Assembly: GCF_000169175.1 (NCBI RefSeq)
Contig: NZ_AAWS01000035.1
Span: 1-64,000, forward strand
Direction of reading: 5' to 3'
Source: Microscilla marina ATCC 23134
GTDB lineage: Bacteria > Bacteroidota > Bacteroidia > Cytophagales > Microscillaceae
Length of the DNA: 64,000 nt
Shown: positions 1 to 8,602 of the stretch, piece by piece
Layout: the number at the start of each line of letters is the position of its first letter
Position numbering within the stretch: position 1 is the stretch's first letter
Made by a program: the position numbers and the translations under genes
Notes under the pieces: model-generated
What the model saw: the letters and a program-made list of their open reading frames with translations, nothing else
What the model was told of the DNA's origin: nothing
The model's database searches: none

Positions 1-2
1 TA

Positions 3-521
3 TTATCGGGCTTGGTATTTTCGGCTTTGGTAGAGTTGTATGGTCACAACCTGAGCATTATGGAGTTTGATGTGGCATTTAAAAGACCTGTATACATTGA
101 TACTAATATAGAGATACATTTGACTTCGGAGGCTACTGAAGGCCAAAGCAAAAAAATAAAATTTGAAATAAAAACAGAAAAAAATAATCGACTGAAACAA
201 GCGGTAGAGGGCTTTTTAGTGTGCAATGTGTCGTCAGCAGAGTGCGACGTAGAAAATCTCGAAAAATCGTTATTGATTGCGTGGTTAGCCAAAGCAACCG
301 CCGAAAACTTTACTGGCATTGCAGTGACCAATCTGGGCATAGAGTTTCAAGGGCAGCAAGTAAGCAGAGAAATGCCAGAGTTAGAACTCAACCACGGTGA
401 CATTAACCCTAAGTATGGCAACCGTAAAACATTGTACAAAGGACTGAGCAAACAACAAGACGAAGAAGTATACCATGGCTACTATATTGTAGCAAGCAAA
501 GAGTGGGTAAATCGTTCGTAA
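3..521 (+). CDS. hotdog-fold (MaoC-like) protein, 5' partial
   Basis: The frame is already open at the left edge (codons from base 3) and closes at TAA 519-521, so the N-terminus lies outside the window; the TTG at 12 is only the first possible start inside it. The visible 170 or so residues begin with a helix-like stretch, SALVELYGHNLS, then strands in the order FKRPVYIDTNIEI and KKIKFEIKTEKN, ending in a GFLVCNV strand. This order is typical of the second half of a hotdog domain in MaoC-like dehydratases or acyl thioesterases, which act on acyl-CoA or acyl-ACP. The catalytic half is not visible, so the substrate cannot be given. The C-terminal 60 residues are polar and unrecognised. The hotdog call is by pattern only and moderately sure. 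Confidence 0.5.
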   Translation, partial: LSGLVFSALVELYGHNLSIMEFDVAFKRPVYIDTNIEIHLTSEATEGQSKKIKFEIKTEKNNRLKQAVEGFLVCNVSSAECDVENLEKSLLIAWLAKATAENFTGIAVTNLGIEFQGQQVSREMPELELNHGDINPKYGNRKTLYKGLSKQQDEEVYHGYYIVASKEWVNRS

Positions 522-527
522 TCATAT

Positions 528-562
528 AAAAAAAGCCTCAATTATTTATTGAGGCTTTTTAC
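528..562. terminator. bidirectional intrinsic terminator
   Basis: The arms AGCCTCAAT (534-542) and ATTGAGGCT (548-556) form a perfect 9-bp stem with a 5-base loop. An A-run lies on the left and a T-run on the right, so the hairpin can stop transcription from both the plus-strand gene ending at 521 and the minus-strand gene ending at 593. Confidence 0.85.
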
Positions 563-592
563 TAAAAAAATAAAACTATGAGTGATTATACA

Positions 593-1300
593 TTATTTCT
601 TAGCTGATACATTGAAGCCTATATGTACAGTAGGGCGGATAAACTTATCTTTCAACGACTCATCAGCGTGATAGTTCATTCCCCAATCTTTACGGTTAAT
701 ATTAAACTTGGCTTCAGCAGTTACTTTGTCACCATCTATAGCAACTTTAGCCGGAAAAGTAATGCTTTTCTTTACTCCTTTAAGCTCAAGGTTGCCAGTA
801 ATCATGTGCGTAGGGTTTGCTAGTGTGTACTTCTTGTCTAAATTTTCCCGGTCTTTGTTATTTTCTTCCTTGTAGTCTTCTACTGATACTATTTCAAATG
901 TACTCTCAGGAAATTTGTCTGCCGCAAAAAAGTCTTTGCTTAGCAAGTGTGTCACCAGTTTACCGTTGCCCTCTTCATCAGCGGGAATATCTAATACTTT
1001 CAGGCTTTTAATATCAATAATAAAGCTTCCTCCTGTTAACTTTCCCTCTTTTATGGCAACTGAGCCACTTTTGAGGCCAAAAGCTCCATTGTGCTTATCT
1101 ACCAGTTTGGTGCCCACCCAGGTAACTTTACTGCTTGCCTGGTCTACATTCATAGTAGTAGCGTTAGTCACTGCTGTTGTGTCTACTTTTTTGGCGTCTC
1201 CGGTTTTTGCTTTATCACTCTTAGGCGATTCGCTGCATCTTACAAACAAGAAGGCAACAGAAAGTACCAATGCGAATGTTAAAAATCTTGAAGTATTCAT
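593..1300 (-). CDS. YceI-family lipoprotein
   Basis: The 235-residue product starts with a lipoprotein signal (hydrophobic run ending LFVRC, Cys 22), so it should be anchored to a membrane facing the periplasm or outside. A low-complexity Lys/Asp/Thr linker follows. From about residue 50 the YceI beta-barrel is clear: SKVTWVGTKLVDKHNGAF, then GSFIIDIKSL, DFFAADKFPESTFE, GNLELKGVKKSITFPAKV and the C-terminal DWGMNY strand. YceI proteins bind isoprenoid or other long lipophilic molecules in the barrel; the ligand here is unknown. It is transcribed alone and convergently with the hotdog gene, with a shared terminator between them. The family assignment is firm; the physiological role is not. Confidence 0.9.
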   Translation of the reverse strand: MNTSRFLTFALVLSVAFLFVRCSESPKSDKAKTGDAKKVDTTAVTNATTMNVDQASSKVTWVGTKLVDKHNGAFGLKSGSVAIKEGKLTGGSFIIDIKSLKVLDIPADEEGNGKLVTHLLSKDFFAADKFPESTFEIVSVEDYKEENNKDRENLDKKYTLANPTHMITGNLELKGVKKSITFPAKVAIDGDKVTAEAKFNINRKDWGMNYHADESLKDKFIRPTVHIGFNVSAKK

Positions 1301-1770
1301 TTTTATGAGGTTTTTAAATTTGGTTTCGTTTTAAATACGATACAAATATATGTAGTTACATTAAAAGTAAAAACATATAAACAAAAAAAGTAACAAAATT
1401 TTACCAAATGAACAGGTTGTGTTGTTGTGCTAGTACCTTAAACATTAAGTAAATGCCCTCTTATTTGGGATGAGTTTTGTTTTCTGACGCACTTCAAAAA
1501 TCGCGCAGAGTTAGTTTACAATTCCGATGCATATCGGAACCGGAGCTACGCAAATTTTTTTAAGTAAAGTCAGCGAGCTAAAGACTCCGAATAATGTAGC
1601 AGGAATTTAGTTCCCAGTGCACTAATTAACCCATCAACAGGGTTTATGTTTTTAGCAAAGTGTCAAACTCTATGTAGAGAATAAAGTGTTTTTTTTTGTG
1701 AGCGGATTTTCTAGAGTATGTATTTTGTAAATGGGGTGATTTTATAGCTTTATTTGAGAGCAGGAGGAAT
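1301..1770. other. intergenic region, no gene; small inverted repeat
   Basis: No coding frame of interest is seen here. The stretch upstream of the YceI gene (about 1310-1400) is AT-rich and probably holds its promoter. At 1524-1537 a short interrupted palindrome, CCGATGCATATCGG, occurs; the same 14 bases are found again at 44919-44932 in another gene-free stretch. The rest (1540-1770) shows nothing I can name. Confidence 0.4.
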
Positions 1771-1806
1771 AAAAAAAGCCACCCAAATCTAAGAATTTGA
1801 GTGGCT
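1771..1806 (-). terminator. intrinsic terminator of the tRNA-Gln pair
   Basis: The arms AGCCACCCAAAT (1777-1788) and ATTTGAGTGGCT (1795-1806) pair over 12 bases with one G:T or mismatch position. On the minus strand the stem is followed by a run of U (the seven A at 1771-1777). It lies directly after the two minus-strand tRNA genes. Confidence 0.8.
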
Positions 1807-1811
1807 TTCTG

Positions 1812-1884
1812 TTGCCCGACTAGGGCTCGAACCTAGACTCTTCTGAACCAAAATCAGACGTGTTGCCAGTTACACCATCGGGCA
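1812..1884 (-). tRNA. tRNA-Gln (anticodon TTG), copy 2
   Basis: The reverse complement folds as a full cloverleaf of 73 bases: acceptor arm TGCCCGA/TCGGGCA, a D arm with GTGT/ACAC, anticodon stem TCTGA/TCAGA around loop TTTTGGT (anticodon TTG, Gln), T arm CTAGG TTCGAGC CCTAG, and discriminator A. The CCA end is not encoded. It is identical to the copy 27 bases upstream on the same strand, and a terminator follows. Confidence 0.95.
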
Positions 1885-1911
1885 AGTTGCATTTGAAAAA
1901 TTTATGTTTTG

Positions 1912-1984
1912 TTGCCCGACTAGGGCTCGAACCTAGACTCTTCTGAACCAAAATCAGACGTGTTGCCAGTTACACCATCGGGCA
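1912..1984 (-). tRNA. tRNA-Gln (anticodon TTG), copy 1
   Basis: This is the first of two identical 73-base tRNA-Gln genes on the minus strand. The acceptor, D, anticodon (loop TTTTGGT) and T arms all pair perfectly. The two copies are separated by 27 bases and probably form one transcript that ends at 1771. CCA is not encoded. Confidence 0.95.
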
Positions 1985-2214
1985 TTTTTGTCAAATGCTC
2001 TGCAAAGGTAAGAGGTTGTTTATTTAAATGCAAGAACAGATGTTAAATTTTTATACAAAAAATAAAAAAAACGCTTTATTTAGAAGTTGTTTGCTTGTAA
2101 TGATTTGATTTTCAATACTTTATTGAATTTGAAAAATGTTAAAAAAATATTTTTGAGGGTATAATTTTGTAACCTGTACACGATTTATCGTCAGTAAAAA
2201 AACAAGGGAATACC

Positions 2215-2823
2215 TTACTCTACGCCACCTTCTAATACCTTAAGCGGATGCATTTTGCCAAATGTGGTAGCCACCTCTTCAAACAATTTATTACGAATGG
2301 CAAGGGTCATTGTACAGTTCATGGCTTGCTCTTGTGTCACAATCTCTAGTGCATAGTCTTTAATCATTTTCATGACCAGGTTCATTTGGTCATACTCAAA
2401 CTGAATGCTGATATTTTGTGTCATTAATTTCTCTTCCACTTTGGCGGCTTCCAGTGCTTCAGCTGCGGCAGTTTTATAGGCGTTGATCAATCCGCTTACG
2501 CCTAGTTTGGTTCCGCCAAAATAGCGCACAACTACCACCAAAACATTGGTGAGGTCAAACGAGCGTATTTGCCCTAAAATAGGGTCGCCCGCCGAGTGTT
2601 TAGGTTCTCCATCGTCGCTGGCGCGAAATGCCTGTTGGTGGGCACCCAACACAAAAGCATAGCAATGGTGACGGGCATCGTAGTACTTTTTTCTTAGCTC
2701 ATCCTGGCAAGATTTTATTTCCTCTTCGGTGTGTACTGGATAGGCAAACGCAAAAAACTTGCTTCCTCGATCTTTAAAAAATCCCTCCGATGGAGCCGTA
2801 ATCATTTGGTAAGTATCTTTCAT
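2215..2823 (-). CDS. yigZ: YigZ/IMPACT (UPF0029) family protein
   Basis: The product is 202 residues, the usual length of bacterial YigZ. The N-terminal half carries the family hallmarks: RGSKFFAFAYPV near residue 20, DARHHCYAFVLG near 50, ASDDGEPKHSAGDPIL near 70 and RYFGGTKLGVSGL near 100. A C-terminal ferredoxin-like domain (DUF1949 type) covers about 135-200. The family is conserved from bacteria to eukaryotic IMPACT, a regulator of the eIF2 kinase Gcn2; the bacterial role is not settled. The usual SGTAG after DDGEP reads KHSAG here. The ATG at 2823 is well placed. It is followed after 66 bases by a minus-strand TPR gene reading the other way from its own start, so I do not infer an operon. 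Confidence 0.92.
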   Translation of the reverse strand: MKDTYQMITAPSEGFFKDRGSKFFAFAYPVHTEEEIKSCQDELRKKYYDARHHCYAFVLGAHQQAFRASDDGEPKHSAGDPILGQIRSFDLTNVLVVVVRYFGGTKLGVSGLINAYKTAAAEALEAAKVEEKLMTQNISIQFEYDQMNLVMKMIKDYALEIVTQEQAMNCTMTLAIRNKLFEEVATTFGKMHPLKVLEGGVE

Positions 2824-2889
2824 TATTTTTCTTTTATGTTGAACCGTAACAAGGAATGAGTATCAGGCATCACCCAGCACTCAAACAAC

Positions 2890-4023
2890 CTAAAGTGCCT
2901 TCAATGCTTTTTTAATCACTTTTTTTAGCCATTCGTACTCGGTATGCTTGCGGGCTTGTTTATACAGTTCTTTAGCCATTTTTTGGCTTTTTTTGTCTGT
3001 TTTTTTGGCAGCAATACGTGCCAGCCCTGCTTTTGCCAGTGCTCTATAGTCACGGCTGTAGCGTTGGTCAAATCCTTTGATGTGAATAGCTTGTTGGTAA
3101 AGCATTTGTGCTTGCTTATCATTTTTTTGTAGCTTTTCGGCGATCATCCCCTCTAGGGTAAGACTGCCCACCTGGTAAATCGGCAAAGATTGTAATTTAA
3201 ATCTGGCAAAATAGTTTTGGGCTTCGTAGTAGCGTTCCAAGTGTACCAAACATTCGGCGTATTTAAGGGCAAAAAATGGGTTTTTAGGGAAGGTGTTTGT
3301 CAGGTGAGCAAAAGCAAGCGATGCCTGGTAAATATTAGCTTCATATTTAAGATAAATATCGCCCAGAAAAACCCAGGATTCCTGGCGGGTAAACAAGGCT
3401 TTTTGCGTAGCGGTGCGCAAATGTGCCAATCCTTTGTTTTTATCGCCCGAAGGAAAAAACACCATAAAGGGTTTGATAATAGGACGACTTTGGGGGAATT
3501 GCTTGGCGTAATACCTATACAGGCCAGTAGAGAAATGGAATTCACTGAAGTCATCGGTTTTTTTAAACCCTTGTTTTATGGCTCGATACGCCCGCCGTCC
3601 GTGACTTACAGCACTACGCAACGAACCCGTTTCTACCTCGGCAAGTGCCTTAAGCCCATACGCCATTAGTTTGAAAAAAACACCCTCCACATCTTTTTTG
3701 TTGGCTTTGAGGCGTGCCTCAGACAATTTAGCACAGTGGTTGAGCAGCTTTTCGTATGTGACAAACTGTGGGTGATTTTTTTCCAGGGGCAGGTATTGCC
3801 AGTGAAGCACCAACGCTTTGAGCAAGTAATAGGAGGGGTGATTGCTGTAGCTTGAGGGTAGGCTTGCTATGGTTTGGTTTGCTTGAGCAAATTCCCAGTT
3901 ATAAATCCGTTGAAGTGCCTTAAGCATGGTTTGTTGTTGGGCTTTATCAGCGAGAAGGTTTTGCGCCTGAACTGAGCCAGCCCCTAATAACAATAAGAGA
4001 ATAAAAAAAAGTTTTTTGATCAT
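2890..4023 (-). CDS. secreted TPR-type repeat protein
   Basis: The 377-residue product has a clear signal peptide (MIKKLFFILLLLLGAGSVQA, cut before QN), so it is periplasmic or exported. The rest is all-alpha with alternating small and aromatic residues, as in degenerate tetratricopeptide repeats. The best units lie around residues 210-310, for example SWVFLGDIYLKYEANIYQA and ALKYAECLVHLERYYEAQ. Many Bacteroidota carry such proteins as scaffolds; no catalytic motif is visible. The C-terminus is strongly basic (many Lys). It lies just upstream of yigZ on the same strand, 66 bases apart, so the two may be cotranscribed, with the TPR gene first. The function is unknown. Confidence 0.75.
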   Translation of the reverse strand: MIKKLFFILLLLLGAGSVQAQNLLADKAQQQTMLKALQRIYNWEFAQANQTIASLPSSYSNHPSYYLLKALVLHWQYLPLEKNHPQFVTYEKLLNHCAKLSEARLKANKKDVEGVFFKLMAYGLKALAEVETGSLRSAVSHGRRAYRAIKQGFKKTDDFSEFHFSTGLYRYYAKQFPQSRPIIKPFMVFFPSGDKNKGLAHLRTATQKALFTRQESWVFLGDIYLKYEANIYQASLAFAHLTNTFPKNPFFALKYAECLVHLERYYEAQNYFARFKLQSLPIYQVGSLTLEGMIAEKLQKNDKQAQMLYQQAIHIKGFDQRYSRDYRALAKAGLARIAAKKTDKKSQKMAKELYKQARKHTEYEWLKKVIKKALKAL

Positions 4024-4103
4024 ATTTGAACCATCTTATGATAGGCAAAGGTATAAAGATTTGGTATATCGTGTGCTTAAATGTTGGTATGGTTGCGTAA
4101 AAA

Positions 4104-5027
4104 TCAGTTACTTGAGGTTGTCAGATATTGCAATACCTCTTGATAGGCAATAAAAAATATGGCCAGTACTGCCAGTACTATGCCCAATTGGTTGAGGCGT
4201 GACAGGCGCTCTTTGAATATAATGATGGCAGCAACAGAAGAGCATACGATGATACCTATGTTAAATACAGGAAACAAAAAGGCGCCATCGTTGCCAAAAG
4301 CAGAGAGAGCATCGAGTAAAAAATACACCGAAAAAAAGTTAGGAATACCCAGGTACAAGCCCCCCACCAGGTTACGGTTCTGGAGACGGTCTTTGCCAGT
4401 GGCTATTCGGTAGCCCGCGATTATACTGCCTGCTATGCCCGCAGTACCAAACAATATTACCAGGAAAAAAGCACTGGATGCAGGTTTGATGTAGTGCAAG
4501 TTAAGGTAGTTGAGGGTGGTGTCTATCAGTCCGGCACAAACAAATACAGCCAGGGTTAATAAAAAATTTCGGGTGCTACGTGAGTGTATTTGCACATCTT
4601 TTTTTTCTTTTTTGAGGGTACTCAGCACTATGGCTACCAAGGCAAGCGCAATGCCTGAGTAGTTGATCCAGTTAAATGTTTTTTGTTGGGTTTGAAAGAT
4701 GAATAAGCTTGCCATCACTGGTATAACCAATGAAATCTTGGTGGCCAATGAACCTGCAGTTACACTTACTATTTGGGTGGTAATGGCAATGAGGTAAAAC
4801 ACCAGCATAAATGCTACCCCTAATATAAGCGCGTAAATAAACCAGGGATTGCTCAAAGAGATCAGCGAAAGCTGCGACGATTCTCCAAAGGCAAACCACC
4901 CTGTAATCACACAAACGTAATAGTTGATAACTACGGCTTGTAGTGTGTTAATTTTGAGTGTTTTGAAAGAACGAAATGCGATGAAAAGCATCACAGAAAA
5001 CAAAATGCCAAGTAGTAGACTGATCAT
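4104..5027 (-). CDS. DMT superfamily (EamA-like) permease
   Basis: The 307-residue protein is almost wholly hydrophobic and can be divided into ten membrane helices in two halves of five, as in EamA/DMT exporters of small metabolites. The first half includes LLGILFSVMLFIAFRS and a VAFMLVFYLIAIT helix; the second starts near residue 155 with FLLTLAVFVCAGLIDTTLNY. A short charged loop, KKEKKDVQIHSRSTRN, separates the halves. The length agrees with the family (280-310). The substrate cannot be told from sequence. It is divergent from the plus-strand gene at 5320 and not obviously in an operon. Confidence 0.82.
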   Translation of the reverse strand: MISLLLGILFSVMLFIAFRSFKTLKINTLQAVVINYYVCVITGWFAFGESSQLSLISLSNPWFIYALILGVAFMLVFYLIAITTQIVSVTAGSLATKISLVIPVMASLFIFQTQQKTFNWINYSGIALALVAIVLSTLKKEKKDVQIHSRSTRNFLLTLAVFVCAGLIDTTLNYLNLHYIKPASSAFFLVILFGTAGIAGSIIAGYRIATGKDRLQNRNLVGGLYLGIPNFFSVYFLLDALSAFGNDGAFLFPVFNIGIIVCSSVAAIIIFKERLSRLNQLGIVLAVLAIFFIAYQEVLQYLTTSSN

Positions 5028-5319
5028 ATTAAAAATAAATTAAGCGGGCAAAGTTAAAGAATAATGCCTAATGCCAGAGGATTAATTTTAATGAAGGGTT
5101 TGCATACCTTATTTTGCGTGTATAATCAATAGTGTGGAGTATTTTGTATTGTTTAGAGTATGGGTTAAAGTTTTTGTTTCGAGTGGAAACAGATAAAATT
5201 GAGATTTGAATCAGTCACGAAAAATGGAGTTTAGCCCCATTAAATAAGCATTTTCGTCACGAAGTTCAACATTCGAAGTCCCGTTTTACGCCCAAAGAGT
5301 AAACTTGAAACATGTGCTT

Positions 5320-6324
5320 ATGAACGCTCTTGTTAAAAACCTTTCAACTGCCTCAATGTTTAGCTATAATGACGTATTTATGAAAAATTATGAAGTATTG
5401 ATCAACCCTGTACATACCTCACAGTATCAACACCACTACCCGACTTACTTGTATAATACTGTGCCACACTTGAACCAACAGCAAAAAGGGGAGCAAATAT
5501 CGTTTTTTTTGTTGCATACCAAAAAACAATGCCTAGAGGCTACTTTTCATTTGTTTGTACAGCATAAAGCAGGTTATAGCCCTGGACAGGCTCCTTTTGG
5601 CGGAATAGAGTTTGCCCCTGAACTTAGGCTGGAGGTGTTACAGTTTTTTTGGCAAACTGTAGAGGGGTATTTACAGAAAAAGGCTGTTGACTCAATACAG
5701 ATTAAACTTTATGCCCACTGTTACCATCCCGAAAACGCCCAAGTGTTGCAATATCTTTGGCTACAGCAGGGGTTTCGTATTATTGAGCATAACTTAAACT
5801 ACCATATCAATATAAATGCTACCCCACTAAGCAACCGTATGCACCTTTCAGAAAAGCGTCGCTTGCGTAAGTGTGAGACATTAGGGTACAAATTTGAGGT
5901 ATGGACTACCCCTGATTTTGACTTTGTGCATCGTTTTATTAGCCAGTGCAGGCAACGCAAAGGGTTTCCGATATCATTATCTTTAGAAGCATTTCAGCAT
6001 TTATACGTTCAGTTTCCGCAAAACTTCACCTTATTTACCTTGTGCCACCAACAGCGGGTAATTGCTTTGGCTACTGGAGTGAGGGTGAATGCTGATGTTT
6101 TATATTATTTTTTGCCAGCCGACGATGCCGGGTATTTGTCCGCGAGTCCTATGGTGGCTTTGTTGGCGAGCATGTATGCCTATGGGCAACAACAGGGTTA
6201 CAAATTATTTGATTTAGGTATTTCTACAGAGTTTAGCCTGCCCAATCATGGCCTGATCAACTTTAAGAAACGCATGGGGGCAGAAGCATCACTCAAACTG
6301 ACCTTTTTTAAGCAGTATGGATGA
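5320..6324 (+). CDS. GNAT/FemAB-like acyltransferase
   Basis: I chose the ATG at 5320 rather than the TTG at 5305 in the same frame; the ATG at 5380 is another candidate. The product is about 334 residues with no signal peptide. The C-terminal half looks like the second GNAT unit of FemAB or BioF2-like acyltransferases: HLSEKRRLRKCETLGYKFEVW around 175, then QRKGFPISLSLEAFQ, FTLFTLCHQQRVIALATGVRV, and the end FDLGISTEFSLPNHGLINFKKRMG. That last stretch resembles the family signature in which a 'nhgl..FK..fGa' segment follows the acyl-CoA site. The N-terminal half contains GIEFAPELRLEVLQFFW and LYAHCYHPENAQVLQYLW and may be a degenerate first unit. The substrate is unknown. It is transcribed alone. 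Confidence 0.65.
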   Translation: MNALVKNLSTASMFSYNDVFMKNYEVLINPVHTSQYQHHYPTYLYNTVPHLNQQQKGEQISFFLLHTKKQCLEATFHLFVQHKAGYSPGQAPFGGIEFAPELRLEVLQFFWQTVEGYLQKKAVDSIQIKLYAHCYHPENAQVLQYLWLQQGFRIIEHNLNYHININATPLSNRMHLSEKRRLRKCETLGYKFEVWTTPDFDFVHRFISQCRQRKGFPISLSLEAFQHLYVQFPQNFTLFTLCHQQRVIALATGVRVNADVLYYFLPADDAGYLSASPMVALLASMYAYGQQQGYKLFDLGISTEFSLPNHGLINFKKRMGAEASLKLTFFKQYG

Positions 6325-6521
6325 GTGTAGTATTGAGTGGTTTTCGAGATTATACGAATAAAGTTCAGAGGCTTAGTTTTTTCAGCTAATTTTAAACAAA
6401 CTGTATTAGAAGCCACTTTTAGTATCAATGAAACTTGGTATCGGCAGTTGCTCAGTTTGGTAGAGAAAAGGTAAGGTGTGGGTATCTGCGGCAAATTTTT
6501 AGCTAATCAAATAAAATCCAT

Positions 6522-6529
6522 TAATTTTG
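6522..6529 (+). promoter_or_regulatory. candidate Bacteroidota -7 box
   Basis: TAATTTTG matches the TAnnTTTG consensus of the Bacteroidota primary sigma factor and lies 33 bases before the ATG at 6562, a suitable distance. No clear TTG at -33 is seen, so the call is tentative. Confidence 0.35.
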
Positions 6530-6561
6530 CTGCCATTCAAATAAACTAAAACAAAAAACGA

Positions 6562-7113
6562 ATGAAAAAATATTTTTTATATGTTATAACTGCCTTATTT
6601 TTAGTAGCTTGTGGTGGAGAATTAGACAAAAAAGAGGGTAAGCACAAGCACGAAGAGGGTACAGAACATAGCCACGCCAAAGGCGATGAGTCCCATAAGC
6701 ACAAAGATGGTACTACCCACAATCATAGCAAAGGCAAAGCAGCTGCCGATTGTCTTCATTGTGGAATGCCTTCGGCTGAATTTCCTAAATGGAAAGTAAA
6801 AGTAACTGCCAAAGCAGGAGATATTTGGTATTGTTCACCTCGTTGTATGTTTATAAGTACTTTGGATAAAGCAAAAGCGCCTAAAGAAATTCAAGCAATA
6901 AAAGTAGTAGAATATTATAATACTAAGCCAATAGATGGTAAAACAGCTTATTATGTAACCGGAAGTGATATATTAGGTCCTATGGGGCACGATTTGGTGC
7001 CTTTGAAGGACAAAGCGGCAGCCGATGACTTTAAGAAAGAGCACAAAGGTGCAAAAGTGTTGAAGTTTGACGAGGTAACTATGGAAACAGTAAAAGCAAT
7101 GGTGGGCAAGTAA
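6562..7113 (+). CDS. NosL-like copper-binding lipoprotein with His-rich arm
   Basis: The 183-residue product starts with a lipoprotein signal (lipobox LVAC, Cys 17). A His-rich arm (about residues 27-57, at least ten His in repeats such as HKHEEGTEHSHAKG) follows. The NosL-type domain starts at CLHCGMP (Cys 64, Cys 67, Met 69), continues with WYCSPRCMF (Cys 91, Cys 95) and ends with YYVTGSDILGPMGHDLVPL and a C-terminal EVTMETV segment. NosL binds Cu(I) through Cys/Met and delivers it to nitrous oxide reductase. No nosZ or other nos gene is in the window, so here it may serve general copper handling. The His arm suggests additional metal loading. A rho-independent terminator follows. Confidence 0.8.
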   Translation: MKKYFLYVITALFLVACGGELDKKEGKHKHEEGTEHSHAKGDESHKHKDGTTHNHSKGKAAADCLHCGMPSAEFPKWKVKVTAKAGDIWYCSPRCMFISTLDKAKAPKEIQAIKVVEYYNTKPIDGKTAYYVTGSDILGPMGHDLVPLKDKAAADDFKKEHKGAKVLKFDEVTMETVKAMVGK

Positions 7114-7140
7114 TAGTTCACCAACGATCAGCTAGTACAG

Positions 7141-7173
7141 CAAAGGATGCTCACCATAAGGGGGCATCCTTTG
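7141..7173. terminator. terminator shared by NosL-like gene and feoA
   Basis: CAAAGGATGC (7141-7150) pairs with GCATCCTTTG (7164-7173) over 10 bases. It lies between the convergent genes ending at 7113 and 7179. The flanking T/A runs are short, so it may work weakly. Confidence 0.65.
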
Positions 7174-7178
7174 TTGAG

Positions 7179-7406
7179 TTAACAGGGTTTTACCTGCACA
7201 AGGGCGGCTTCTTTGAGTCTAAGCGACAGGGTATAACCTTCTACATCAATGGCTATGGGATCGCCCAAAGGAGCCTTGAACAATATCTTTACTTTTTTGC
7301 CAGGGTACAAGCCCATATCAGTCAAGATAGGGGTCAGCTTGTCAGGCACAACAGTTACTACCTCTGCCCATTTATTTAACGACAATTGATCCAACGTTTC
7401 TTGCAT
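7179..7406 (-). CDS. feoA: FeoA domain protein
   Basis: The open frame extends up to 7553, but I set the start at the ATG 7404-7406, because the domain begins there and the 49 upstream residues are unlike the family. The 75-residue product is a complete FeoA domain of SH3-like fold: LDQLSLNKWAEVVTVVP, LTPILTDMGLYPGKKVKIL, GDPIAIDVEGYTLSLRLKEA. FeoA is a cytoplasmic accessory of the ferrous-iron transporter FeoB. No feoB lies in the window, so it may be a stand-alone copy. It is convergent with the NosL-like metal lipoprotein. Confidence 0.88.
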   Translation of the reverse strand: MQETLDQLSLNKWAEVVTVVPDKLTPILTDMGLYPGKKVKILFKAPLGDPIAIDVEGYTLSLRLKEAALVQVKPC

Positions 7407-7610
7407 AAAGTGTATCTTTGTTTTAAACAGGTGAACCGCAAATATAAGCTTTTGTTTGATCTCCTTTACTATTTGTAAGACTATGAACCGAAGAACATTT
7501 AACCAAAAGTTTTCGAAAGGCTTGGTGAGCTTTGTCTTTCTCGATACTTTCATTACCCAAGATCTGTTTGGGCAAAAATAAAACCCATTACTTTACATTG
7601 GGTAAAAGAA

Positions 7611-8216
7611 TTGAACAGCATTTGTCGTGACCTGAAAACAAGGCAACTTTCGCAGGTATTGTGGCAACAAAAGGTAGAAGAGTTGTTGCAGAAAATTAGC
7701 TTGGAAGATTTATTAAAATGGATTGATTTTGAACGCTTGGCGCGTCAGATGAAATACCCCGACTTGGGGGTTACTACGGGCAGGGTGCGTTTTCCAAGAC
7801 TAGCGGGAGTACCTACTCATACAGTGTTTACCAAAAAAGTATTTGGTATGACCAAAGGCAGGGCAATCATTCCACATGGGCACAACAACATGAGTTCGGC
7901 ACACTTAATTCTGAAGGGAAGTTTTGAAGTGAAGCATTATGACAAGATACAGGAGAATATCCGTGAAATGATTATTAAACCCAGTATTCATCAAATAAGT
8001 AAGGCTGGGGTAGCTACCTCTATCTCTGACCAAAAAGACAATGTACATTGGTACAAAGCCCTGAGCGACAAGGCGTATACTTTTGATATTATTATGTTTA
8101 ACCTTAACCCTGCTTACGGCAAGCCTTATGATGTAAGCAATATAGACCCACTTGCTGGCAAAAACATAGGCAAGGGACTGCTACAAGTACCTAAGCTAAC
8201 AGTGCACAGGCATTGA
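7611..8216 (+). CDS. cupin-like protein of unknown function
   Basis: The reading frame starts with TTG at 7611; there is no ATG before residue 47 (MKYPDL), so the start is uncertain. The 201-residue product is soluble. The middle part, IIPHGHNNMSSAHLILKGSFEVKHYDKI (written here in two steps: PHGHNNMSSAH then LILKGSFEVKHYD), looks like a cupin barrel with His pairs that could bind a metal ion. It continues with STSISDQKDNVHWYKALS, with a further His. The enzyme activity is not recognised. The gene is between feoA (divergent) and a large minus-strand gene (convergent). Confidence 0.55.
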   Translation: MNSICRDLKTRQLSQVLWQQKVEELLQKISLEDLLKWIDFERLARQMKYPDLGVTTGRVRFPRLAGVPTHTVFTKKVFGMTKGRAIIPHGHNNMSSAHLILKGSFEVKHYDKIQENIREMIIKPSIHQISKAGVATSISDQKDNVHWYKALSDKAYTFDIIMFNLNPAYGKPYDVSNIDPLAGKNIGKGLLQVPKLTVHRH

Positions 8217-8534
8217 AAAAATATGGCAAAGATGCTCATCATTAAAGCGAATAAGTGGTAATCAATAGTCCATAGTATTTAGTCGATAGTCCATAGCTGA
8301 TTCGAGTAAATGTTCACCTTGTTAAATGCTGTAAACCAGTATTTTATATTAAGATTGCGTACTCACTTTATTTTTAAAAGTGTTTCGGTTTTATGCCTAA
8401 ACACCCAATTAAATAGTTTTTAAATTCATCAATGACTGATAACCGAGCCTCTGGCGAGCTCAACAAAGTTAAACAGCAAACAACTTTGACTAAAATCACT
8501 GCGGAGTATTGGTAATAGAACACTCAAACAAAAG
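8217..8534. other. intergenic region with short direct repeats
   Basis: This stretch holds no convincing gene. Short direct repeats of the form [AG]ATAGTCCATAG occur at about 8264-8300, and related GTCGAT[AG] words appear around 44870 and 45000 in another gene-free stretch. I see no fold or promoter that I could support. Confidence 0.35.
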
Positions 8535-8575
8535 GAAAGGTTAGAAAGCGGGTTAAAATAGCTGCCTAACCTTTC
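8535..8575 (-). terminator. hairpin terminator of the large exported protein
   Basis: GAAAGGTTAG (8535-8544) pairs perfectly with CTAACCTTTC (8566-8575). On the minus strand the stem is followed by CCUUUUG, so it fits as the terminator for the gene whose stop is at 8603. The loop of 21 bases is long. Confidence 0.6.
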
Positions 8576-8602
8576 TGAAATATGACAGAAAAATAATTGC
8601 GC

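Noticed and set aside
915-1334. 139-codon plus-strand frame opposite the YceI gene
   Set aside because: Antisense of a clear lipoprotein gene; no domain.
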